This document shows positions 16,885 to 23,806 of a DNA stretch of 23,806 bases, piece after piece. The DNA comes from Marinagarivorans sp. UBA5868. GTDB lineage: Bacteria > Pseudomonadota > Gammaproteobacteria > Pseudomonadales > Cellvibrionaceae. The notes beneath the pieces were generated by a model, which worked only from the letters and a program-made list of their open reading frames with translations, searched no databases and was not told the origin of the DNA. The position numbers and the translations under genes were made by a program. Location of the stretch: contig DJFQ01000224.1 of assembly GCA_002432095.1 (NCBI GenBank), positions 11,129-34,934 of the forward strand, written 5' to 3'. Positions within the stretch are counted from its first letter, which is position 1. Each line of letters starts with the position of its first letter.

Positions 16885-17333
16885 TTAGCGCTCAAACGTA
16901 ATGTTGCCTCCAAACATTACCCAGCTCCCCCGGGTGCGCCGTTCGGAATGCATATTAAATCCACCAATTGACTGGCCTGCGCCTGCCCGCCCTGCCAAGT
17001 TGGTATTGATCGTTCTGATTGTGTCAGACCCACACACTTCACATCTATTCCGCGCACAACGAAAAACGCTCACAATCCCCTGGAAAGTGTCGGTGCGGTT
17101 TTTAATCCATAATCCATAAGTGAAGTGCCTGGCTTTGTTAGGTGCTACCACCTGCTCTACTTCGCCAGCCGGGAATCTCGGGTACTTCCAGCGATCCTAC
17201 TCTTGCAAAATCTCGGAGTTCCCTGATGTAAGAAATATCCTCTATATAAAAACTCTCTTCCCTGAGAACTTCGCATAACCTGTGCCGCGGTGACACCAAA
17301 ATCATCGTCGCCTATCCTAGCCCCAATTTTCAT
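16885..17333 (-). pseudogene. Apparent frameshifted gene between argB and slmA, family not recognised
   Basis: Three reading frames on the minus strand give protein-like pieces that join in order. Frame one starts at the ATG at 17333 (GAAGG just upstream) with MKIGARIGDDDFGVTAAQVMR. Frame two reads EVLREESFYIEDISYIREL and DFARVGS over about 17270-17190. Frame three continues with WKYPRFPAGEVEQVVAPNKA, then GLWIKNRTDTFQGIVSVFRC, CEVCGSDTIRTI and GSWVMFGGNITFER, stopping 3 bp before slmA. Together they look like one protein of about 145-150 residues with two frameshifts. The middle piece uses AGA, AGG and ATA codons more than its neighbours do, which hints at foreign origin. A C-x4-C-x2-C group could bind metal. 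Alternatives: a real small gene with an unseen start at the GTG at 17151, or sequencing errors. No family recognised. Confidence 0.4.
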
Positions 17334-17365
17334 GCCCTTCAACTAGTTACTAAAAGAAATCCCAT

Positions 17366-18274
<909 letters not shown>

Positions 18275-18287
18275 CTAAACAGACAAA

Positions 18288-18315
18288 GAAAAAATAAAGG
18301 CCCTTTTCAGGACCT
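18288..18315 (-). terminator. Intrinsic terminator between algC and argB
   Basis: On the minus strand AGGTCC, a TGAAAA loop and GGGCCT make a 6 bp stem (one T-G pair), followed by TTATTTTTT. It lies about 45 bp after the algC stop and 23 bp before argB, separating the two transcripts. Confidence 0.7.
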
Positions 18316-18361
18316 GTGATATACAAATGTTTTGACTTGCACGCAGGTGATTTTTACACCT

Positions 18362-20866
18362 CTACCACTGAATGGTAATAGACGAGTCGATCTTGCGAAT
18401 TTCCCGGGTAAACAATGCTTTGAGATTGTGAATTTGCTCTTCGGACTCCGCTTCGAATCGCATGGTAAGTTCCGCCCCGGTGTTGGATGCGCGCACCAAT
18501 CCCCAACCATAGGGATACTCCACCCGTAATCCATCCAGGGTAATAATTTTGGCATCGTTGAATTCGCCGCCGGCAACCAGACTTTCGATTAATGCAAACT
18601 TAAGCTCTTCCGCAACCGGAATGCGGATTTCCGGTGTTGCACATAATGGCGGAAATTCCGCGAAAATCTGATCGAGGTTTTCGTCGCGCAAGCTCATGAT
18701 TTCAATTAGGCGTGCAGCAGCGTACATACCGTCATCAAATCCGTACCACCGATCTTTAATAAAGATATGACCCGAGTATTCACCACCGACTAAAGCACCG
18801 GTTTCAATCACCTTCGCGCGCATCGGCGCGTGGCCTGTTTTCCACATAATCGGCCTGCCGCCACTGCCACTGATCACAGCATTAAGCTGACGAGAACTCT
18901 TAACATCGAATACCACGTCGGCGCCGGGATTGCGCGCCAGGATATCCTTGGCAAACAGCATCAATAAACGATCCGGCCAGATGATCTGTCCCGAGGGAGT
19001 CACCACCGCAAGACGATCTCCATCACCATCAAAGGCAACGCCGAGATCGGCCTGGGTTTCTTGAACCTTGCGGATCAGGTCTTGGAGATTGGCCTCAACC
19101 GACGGGTCCGGTCCGTGGTGCGGAAAATTGCCATCGAGATCGCAAAATAACGGTGTGACGCGACATCCCAGTTCTTCAAACAGCCGCGGTGCCACTTTGC
19201 CCGTCACGCCGCTACCGGCATCCACGACGATGTTGATATCACCCGCAAGCGCTATATCGGAAAAAATTGCTTCGATATAACGATCGATCACGTCGATGTT
19301 ATCTTCGGTGCCGATGCCTTGACGAAAATTCTGCTTGAGAATACGCGTGCGCACTGCCTTGATGTCCTCTTCTGTGCGCACTTGCCCTTTCATTACCACC
19401 TTGAAGCCGTTATATGCGGCAGGGCTATGGCTGGCAGTCACAATGACGCCGCTGGATGAGTCTTCCAGAACTTCCGTGGCGAAATACAACAATGGCGTGG
19501 GTACAGTACCAATATTAATGACTTTACAACCGGTGCTTAAAACCCCACGAATCAGATTCTCCACCAAAATAGGGCTGTGAATCCGAGCGTCCCGCGCCAC
19601 AATCAGGGCTTTCTCACCCTGTTCCAGCGCTTCACTACCCAGCGCCTTGCCAATCTGCAAAGCCAATTCGTTGTTGACCTCTTCCGACACCCTGCCGCGA
19701 ATGTCATAACAACGGAAAATATGATCAGGCACTGTTACGCTGGCTGAATCTCCAGCGGGCGCCTCATCGGGAACGTCTATGTCGAGTACTTCGTCCCCTT
19801 GCTCATGCCCTTGCAGGCCGAGTAAATCTTCATCCTCTTTCAGCAAATTCAGATCGAGAATATCTCGTCCGGCGCGGTTGCCATGTGCGGGAGTCGTTCT
19901 ACCCATACGAATATGCGTTTCCTGAAGCGCGAGTTGCTTGCGATAGATCTGGCGGCCGACCGCGAGGCCAATCAAAACAAACAACGCTAAGGTCGCCAGG
20001 GACGCAACCACGCCAACCAAAAGCAAGAAGGTGTAATCAATCCGCGTCGACTCGAAAAGCTTTTCCGAAGCAGTGAATTCGACCTGCCACGGTGATTCCG
20101 GAACATTGATCGGTGGCGCCTTGTAGATTGTTCCTTTGCCAAAGCTGCCCATCAACCGCGGCGTATTATTGAAAATCTGATAGAGACTGATCTTGCCGAC
20201 CTCATCCAGGCCTTTGCGCATTTGCTGAAACAGTTCCTCCATAGGCAGAGTTACTAAAATGGTGCCTAAAACTGGTTTCTGCGGATCCTGTGGCACCGGG
20301 ACTACAACATTGATTCGCCATCCACCACCAATGTCGAGTGCTTCCGGAATCACCTTTTCACGCTGCTCCGCTTTTTTGATTATTTCCACTTCGGCGAACC
20401 GCAGCGGAGGATCACCATCCAGATCCACTTTGGCTTCACCAACGCGAAAAATGCGGATTGCCTGCGCGCGAGGAAAACTGTTGCGCAACGCTCTGTCAAT
20501 CTCCAACAGCCCCACCGAGTCAGCGTAAGTGAGCGCGGTCGCCAAGCTGCTGCTTTTGGTAAAAAATGCGAGGCGCTCGTAGGCGCCATGCATGTAATTT
20601 GCAACATTAGCGGCGGCTAAACGGGCATTGTGCTCAGCAAAAGCCTCCATCTGCCGCTGGCGCTCCTGCACAACATACTTTTGCCACGCAACTAAGCCGG
20701 CGACTGCATTTACCGCCAAACCCAGAAGAATACTGAGAGCCACTGCGCTAGTGATGGGGGAGCGCGCCAAAAGACCTCGGATCTGCTCGAGCATCCTCCT
20801 AAACAATGGCGACTTCTTTTCTTTTTTATTTTTTTTCTTCAACTCTTCAATAGAGGGTGAAGTCAC
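18362..20866 (-). CDS. algC: Phosphomannomutase/phosphoglucomutase AlgC with membrane sensor-like N-terminus
   Basis: AlgC interconverts mannose or glucose 6- and 1-phosphates, feeding alginate, LPS and other polysaccharides. The 834-residue protein has two parts. The N-terminal 380 residues hold a lysine-rich start (KKKNKKEKK), a transmembrane helix (about 38-61), a periplasmic domain (about 62-278) and a second helix (about 279-304), then a linker. The catalytic mutase spans about 380-834: the phosphoserine loop TASHSP (S479), the metal loop DGDGDR (613-618), the sugar-binding GGEYSGH (694-700) and the phosphate-binding RASNTGAELTMRF (792-804). The residue after Ser-His is Ser instead of the usual Asn. 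Long AlgC forms are known from Pseudomonas. The start is a GTG with AGGA upstream, 10 bp after coaBC, so the two are cotranscribed; the usual dut gene between them is absent. Confidence 0.95.
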   Translation of the reverse strand: MTSPSIEELKKKNKKEKKSPLFRRMLEQIRGLLARSPITSAVALSILLGLAVNAVAGLVAWQKYVVQERQRQMEAFAEHNARLAAANVANYMHGAYERLAFFTKSSSLATALTYADSVGLLEIDRALRNSFPRAQAIRIFRVGEAKVDLDGDPPLRFAEVEIIKKAEQREKVIPEALDIGGGWRINVVVPVPQDPQKPVLGTILVTLPMEELFQQMRKGLDEVGKISLYQIFNNTPRLMGSFGKGTIYKAPPINVPESPWQVEFTASEKLFESTRIDYTFLLLVGVVASLATLALFVLIGLAVGRQIYRKQLALQETHIRMGRTTPAHGNRAGRDILDLNLLKEDEDLLGLQGHEQGDEVLDIDVPDEAPAGDSASVTVPDHIFRCYDIRGRVSEEVNNELALQIGKALGSEALEQGEKALIVARDARIHSPILVENLIRGVLSTGCKVINIGTVPTPLLYFATEVLEDSSSGVIVTASHSPAAYNGFKVVMKGQVRTEEDIKAVRTRILKQNFRQGIGTEDNIDVIDRYIEAIFSDIALAGDINIVVDAGSGVTGKVAPRLFEELGCRVTPLFCDLDGNFPHHGPDPSVEANLQDLIRKVQETQADLGVAFDGDGDRLAVVTPSGQIIWPDRLLMLFAKDILARNPGADVVFDVKSSRQLNAVISGSGGRPIMWKTGHAPMRAKVIETGALVGGEYSGHIFIKDRWYGFDDGMYAAARLIEIMSLRDENLDQIFAEFPPLCATPEIRIPVAEELKFALIESLVAGGEFNDAKIITLDGLRVEYPYGWGLVRASNTGAELTMRFEAESEEQIHNLKALFTREIRKIDSSITIQW

Positions 20867-20876
20867 TCCAATATCC

Positions 20877-22094
20877 TCATAATTTTCTGCTGTTATGCCT
20901 TTCCAGGCGAGCTGCTATTTCCTGCATCAGTCGCCTTGCGAGCTGGCGTTTGTCCTGCTCGGGGTACGCGATCTCACCCGCTGCATCCAACAGCCACACC
21001 GCATTGCGGTCGCTGTTAAAACCAATCGCTGAATCTGCAACGTCGTTGGCAATGACCAGGTCCAGGTTCTTGCGATGAAGCTTTTCGCGGGCATGCTGCA
21101 GAACATTTTCCGTCTCCGCAGCGAAGCCCACCATAAATGGACGCTCCGGCAATCGCGCGACTGCAGCAACCACATCCGGATTCTTTACCAAACGCAGATT
21201 TAACGCTTCATTGCCGTCCTTTTTAATTTTCTGCAAAGCAACCTGCTCCGGCGCGTAGTCCGCCACCGCCGCGCAGCCGATAAACAGATCGGCGCCACCC
21301 GAGAGCACTAAAGCTTGATCGAGCATCTGTCGAGCCGTTTCTACCCGTATAGTCCTGACACCAAACAGTGGCTCAAGAGAGGTCGGACCGCTGATGAGAA
21401 TCGTGTTCGCGCCTTCTTCACGTGCCGCAGCAGCAAGTGCGTACCCCATCTTGCCGGAGCTATGATTAGTGATATACCGCACCGGATCGATTGGTTCGCG
21501 CGTCGGTCCCGCCGTGATAACCACCGTTTTTCCCATCAGCAACCCACCGGTGGTGACCTGTTCTAACGCCTCAGTGATCTCCTGCGCCTCGAGCATTCTG
21601 CCTAGCCCTACATCACCACATGCCTGTGAGCCGTTGGCAGGCCCAATGATACGGATGCCGCGCGACGCAATGATTTGGCAGTTATGCCGAGTTGCAGGGT
21701 TGCTCCACATTGCTTGGTTCATGGCCGGGGCCACCACAATTGGCGCGTGAGTCGCTAAACACACTGTAGTCAACAAATCATTTGCCTGCCCCGTCGCTAA
21801 GCGGGCGAGAAAGTTAGCACTAGCAGGGGCGACAAGCAGAATATCCGCCCACTTGGCCAACTCGATGTGCCCCATGCCCGCCTCGGCCGCCGGATCCAAC
21901 AATTGGGTATGTACGGGCTGTCCAGAAAGTGCCTGAAAGGTCAATGGCGAGACAAAAGCCTGAGCACTTTCGGTCATGACAACTTTCACGCAGGCTCCGC
22001 GCTGGCGAAGTTGCCGCACCAGCTCTGCCGCCTTGTAAGCGGCAATACCGGCAGTCACACCCAGCAGAATTTTTTTTTCGATTAATCCGGACAT
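20877..22094 (-). CDS. coaBC: Bifunctional phosphopantothenoylcysteine decarboxylase/synthetase
   Basis: CoaBC makes 4'-phosphopantetheine from phosphopantothenate and cysteine, two steps of coenzyme A synthesis; pantetheine is also the arm of the NRPS carrier protein in this window. From the ATG at 22094 the protein is 405 residues. The flavin-dependent CoaC half shows ILLGVTAGIAAYKAAEL (9-25), the catalytic His76 in GHIELAKWAD, PAMNQAMW (123-130) and Cys159 in ACGDVGLGRM. The CoaB half starts near 188 with VVITAGPTREPIDPVRYITN. The frame extends to 22151, but the shorter start matches the family. An A9 run falls in codons 5-9. It is divergent from radC across 225 bp and leads into algC. Confidence 0.96.
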   Translation of the reverse strand: MSGLIEKKILLGVTAGIAAYKAAELVRQLRQRGACVKVVMTESAQAFVSPLTFQALSGQPVHTQLLDPAAEAGMGHIELAKWADILLVAPASANFLARLATGQANDLLTTVCLATHAPIVVAPAMNQAMWSNPATRHNCQIIASRGIRIIGPANGSQACGDVGLGRMLEAQEITEALEQVTTGGLLMGKTVVITAGPTREPIDPVRYITNHSSGKMGYALAAAAREEGANTILISGPTSLEPLFGVRTIRVETARQMLDQALVLSGGADLFIGCAAVADYAPEQVALQKIKKDGNEALNLRLVKNPDVVAAVARLPERPFMVGFAAETENVLQHAREKLHRKNLDLVIANDVADSAIGFNSDRNAVWLLDAAGEIAYPEQDKRQLARRLMQEIAARLERHNSRKL

Positions 22095-22130
22095 ATCTGC
22101 ACTTCTGCAACAAACAAGAATTCGGCAGTG

Positions 22131-22176
22131 GCTACAACCGGAAGCAACCACCAGCTACAACCGGAAACAACGACCA
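22131..22176. repeat. 23 bp tandem duplication upstream of coaBC and radC
   Basis: Two adjacent 23 bp units (22131-22153 and 22154-22176), each beginning GCTACAACCGGAA and ending in ACCA, differ at only two positions. It sits in the divergent coaBC-radC gap and looks like a recent slippage event or paired protein-binding sites. Confidence 0.75.
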
Positions 22177-22265
22177 ATAACGGCGCCCCGGCTTGCTCCA
22201 AACAGTCCGGTACAATACCATTTTGCTCAGTTTCCGTCCCCACCGTGCCCGACGGCGGAACCGGG

Positions 22266-22303
22266 ATTTCATGGATTTACAGTTATTTCATGGATTTATA
22301 GTT
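22266..22303. repeat. 19 bp tandem duplication just before the radC ribosome binding site
   Basis: Two adjacent 19 bp units (22266-22284 and 22285-22303), each starting ATTTCATGGATTTA and ending AGTT, differ at one position. The second copy ends directly before the AAAGGAG of radC. Each copy contains an ATG that leads into a short out-of-frame reading frame, so it could affect radC translation. Confidence 0.8.
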
Positions 22304-22319
22304 AAAGGAGTAACACCCA

Positions 22320-22994
22320 ATGGCAATCAAACACTGGCCCGCTTGCGACCGACCACGCGAAAAACTACTTTCACGCGGCGCCGCCCATCTCACCGATGCT
22401 GAATTGCTTGCTATCTTTCTGCGTACCGGATGTGCCGGCAAATCTGCGGTGGATCTAGCTCGAGACCTGTTGCAGCGTTTCGGCAGCCTCCGCGCTCTGC
22501 TAGAGGCAAGGCAAGACGACTTTTGCAGCGCCCATGGACTAGGATCGGCAAAATTTGCGCAGCTGCAGGCGGTGCTTGAAATGGCCAAGCGCCATCTTGC
22601 TGAGCAGTTGACCCGCGAACATGTCTTCACCAACGTCGACAACGTCCGTCGTTTTCTCACAGCGCAATTGCGCCACAAACCTCATGAAGTCTTTGCTGCG
22701 CTGTTCTTAGATAACCAGCACCGGTTGCTGCATTACCACGAGCTGTTTCATGGGACGATCGACGGCGCCAGCGTCTACCCCCGTGAGGTGGTCAAGAGGG
22801 TATTGCAGATCAACGCAGCAGCCGTCATTTTTGCTCACAACCACCCATCTGGCGTTGCCGAGCCGAGCCAGGCGGATCGTCATATCACCATTCAATTGCG
22901 CGATGCCCTCGCTTTGGTAGATGTCCGAGTGCTGGACCATTTTGTCGTCGGGGAAGGTGAGATAACTTCTTTTGCGGAGCGAGGATGGATCTGA
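22320..22994 (+). CDS. radC: RadC family JAMM-domain protein
   Basis: RadC proteins were once linked to DNA repair, but the role is unsettled; the fold is a JAB1/MPN (JAMM) metalloprotease-like domain. The 224 residues have an N-terminal helix-hairpin-helix region (about 1-95, with [20 protein letters not shown] and [20 protein letters not shown]) and the C-terminal metal-binding domain with the JAMM motif HNHPSG and its Asp in H173, H175 and D186 ([16 protein letters not shown]). All expected residues are present. AAAGGAG stands ahead of the ATG. It is the usual neighbour of coaBC (divergent) and rpmBG. The leader carries a 19 bp tandem duplication. Confidence 0.95.
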   Translation: MAIKHWPACDRPREKLLSRGAAHLTDAELLAIFLRTGCAGKSAVDLARDLLQRFGSLRALLEARQDDFCSAHGLGSAKFAQLQAVLEMAKRHLAEQLTREHVFTNVDNVRRFLTAQLRHKPHEVFAALFLDNQHRLLHYHELFHGTIDGASVYPREVVKRVLQINAAAVIFAHNHPSGVAEPSQADRHITIQLRDALALVDVRVLDHFVVGEGEITSFAERGWI

Positions 22995-23013
22995 CTTTCA
23001 GAAAATCCAGCGG

Positions 23014-23042
23014 TTGCTATGGCTTTGTCATTCTGGTATAAA
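23014..23042 (+). promoter_or_regulatory. Sigma-70 promoter for rpmB-rpmG
   Basis: TTGCTA (23014-23019), 17 bp, TATAAA (23037-23042). It lies about 20 bp after the radC stop and predicts a leader of about 190 nt before rpmB. That leader holds no gene; it contains a GCAAAACC-TCCG-GGTTTGC hairpin near 23100, possibly part of ribosomal-protein feedback control. Confidence 0.65.
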
Positions 23043-23240
23043 ACGCGCCTCTTTTCGGCCGTCGACCGGTAATTCCAACATATTTACCTCGGTGCAACGC
23101 GCAAAACCTCCGGGTTTGCCCTGCTAAAGGCCGAATCGCCCAATCATTCCGCAGACCACATTGGCGCTCGGATGGGGTCATGCCGGCGCTGTTCTCAGCG
23201 TCGATCAGCGATTACAGGTTTTAATTTACGAGGCAGGACA

Positions 23241-23477
23241 ATGTCTAGAGTATGTCAAGTTACTGGCAAAGGCCCGGTAACAGGAAACAATGTTTCCCAC
23301 GCAAAAAACCACACCAAGCGTCGTTTTCTTCCAAACTTGCACACCCATCGCTTTTGGGTCGAGTCGGAAAAGCGCTTTGTAAAACTTCGCGTCTCCTCTA
23401 AGGGCATGCGCATTATCGACAAAAACGGGATCGACAGCATACTGGCCGATCTACGTAAACGCGGCGAAAAAGTTTAA
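23241..23477 (+). CDS. rpmB: 50S ribosomal protein L28
   Basis: L28 is a small protein of the large ribosomal subunit. The 78 residues match the family length and sequence: [20 protein letters not shown], then [37 protein letters not shown] and the end LRKRGEKV. The frame continues upstream to 23172, but the ATG at 23241 gives the correct N-terminus and has GAGGCAGGA before it. A strong promoter lies upstream at 23014-23042. Followed by rpmG after 25 bp; the pair is one operon in most gammaproteobacteria. Confidence 0.98.
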   Translation: MSRVCQVTGKGPVTGNNVSHAKNHTKRRFLPNLHTHRFWVESEKRFVKLRVSSKGMRIIDKNGIDSILADLRKRGEKV

Positions 23478-23502
23478 GCGCCTTTTGGCGGGAGATTGAG
23501 TC

Positions 23503-23658
23503 ATGAGAGAGAAAATTCGTCTGAATTCCAGCGCTGGAACCGGTCACTTCTATACCACCACCAAAAACAAGCGCACCATGCCAGAAAAAATGGAGATCAA
23601 AAAATACGATCCCGTGGTACGCAAGCATGTGATGTATAAAGAAGGCAAGATCAAATAA
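23503..23658 (+). CDS. rpmG: 50S ribosomal protein L33
   Basis: L33 sits near the E-site of the large subunit. The gene encodes 51 residues, [20 protein letters not shown] followed by [20 protein letters not shown] and ending KEGKIK, the full family length. It is the cysteine-free (zinc-independent) form. GGGAG lies a few bases upstream of the ATG, and the gene starts 25 bp after rpmB and is followed by a terminator at 23674. It is too short to be shown by most length cut-offs but is certain. Confidence 0.98.
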   Translation: MREKIRLNSSAGTGHFYTTTKNKRTMPEKMEIKKYDPVVRKHVMYKEGKIK

Positions 23659-23673
23659 GCTTTTGAGCTTCGC

Positions 23674-23701
23674 AAAAAACCCGGTTACGCCGGGTTTTTT
23701 T
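23674..23701 (+). terminator. Intrinsic terminator of rpmB-rpmG (works on both strands)
   Basis: AAAAAACCCGG, a TTACG loop and CCGGGTTTTTT form an 11 bp inverted repeat ending in a T-run, 15 bp after the rpmG stop. The A-run on the other side makes it usable for a gene arriving from the right. Confidence 0.93.
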
Positions 23702-23739
23702 ATGCTTCGATGTTTTTTGTCAGTCGCAAATTTCCCCAG

Positions 23740-23805
23740 CTATCCCGCCCGCTCACGAATCCAGTTTGCCGCAAGTAAAGTTGTCGATACCTGTTCTCGG
23801 CTCGC
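23740..23805 (-). other. Possible 3' end of a minus-strand gene entering from the right edge
   Basis: A minus-strand frame reads ASREQVSTTLLAANWIRERAG and stops at 23740, about 40 bp before the two-way terminator, the usual arrangement for a convergent gene. However, a second minus-strand frame (ending ENIEA-like at 23700) and one plus-strand frame are also open over these 100 bases, so the frame cannot be decided from this window. Confidence 0.25.
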
Positions 23806-23806
23806 A

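Noticed and set aside
17105..17150. Possible integron attC site (TTTGTTAGGTGC, reverse CACCTAACAAAGCC)
   Set aside because: The core resembles an attC end, but I could find no matching partner site or inner inverted repeats at a suitable distance and no integrase.

Overview
This is a stretch of gammaproteobacterial chromosome of moderate GC content. It is dominated by housekeeping genes, and its gene order closely follows, from memory, the Pseudomonas-type block rpmG-rpmB-radC-coaBC-(dut)-algC-argB ... pyrE-crc-rph-yicC-gmk-rpoZ-spoT-ridA. The presence of slmA, a Crc-like protein beside pyrE, a long membrane-anchored AlgC and a Pseudomonas-type N-acetylglutamate kinase suggests Pseudomonadales or Cellvibrionales (marine or polysaccharide-degrading relatives of Cellvibrio, Saccharophagus or Teredinibacter). 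The species itself cannot be read from the window.

Layout. Positions 1-3557 (minus strand) are the stringent-response operon gmk-rpoZ-spoT-ridA, driven by a good sigma-70-like promoter at 3646-3673. Positions 3684-8238 (minus) hold an accessory cassette: a free-standing non-ribosomal peptide synthetase module (adenylation-carrier-thioesterase), a GNAT/FemAB-like acyltransferase and a membrane-anchored esterase, followed upstream by a DUF4197 lipoprotein (8307-9014). This cassette separates gmk from yicC (9137-10003), which are normally neighbours. rph (10108-10827) diverges from yicC. A second accessory pair, a DUF5666 lipoprotein and a DUF6502 helix-turn-helix protein (10860-13237), and about 620 bp without a convincing gene precede crc (13860-14633). 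crc diverges from pyrE and a DUF4124 coiled-coil protein (14941-16243). slmA, a probably broken gene, argB, algC and coaBC follow on the minus strand (16273-22094). radC, rpmB and rpmG run on the plus strand (22320-23658) and end in a strong terminator.

How the genes work together. The core genes serve nucleotide synthesis (gmk, pyrE), alarmone control (spoT with rpoZ as a polymerase partner), RNA processing (rph, yicC), coenzyme A and arginine synthesis (coaBC, argB), exopolysaccharide sugar-phosphate supply (algC), division-site control (slmA) and translation (rpmBG). The most unusual part is the NRPS cassette. The adenylation pocket reads as a glycine-type code, there is no condensation domain, and a FemAB-like acyltransferase lies immediately downstream. 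This suggests a small glycine-containing conjugate or a carrier-protein-based aminoacyl transfer, whose product is unknown. Other oddities are a hybrid ExKD motif in the SpoT synthetase domain, a Ser-His-Ser-Pro active-site loop in AlgC, the absence of dut from its usual place, a frameshifted reading frame between argB and slmA, two separate short tandem duplications in front of radC, and a cluster of CCCAA half-sites in the long gap upstream of the DUF6502 gene.
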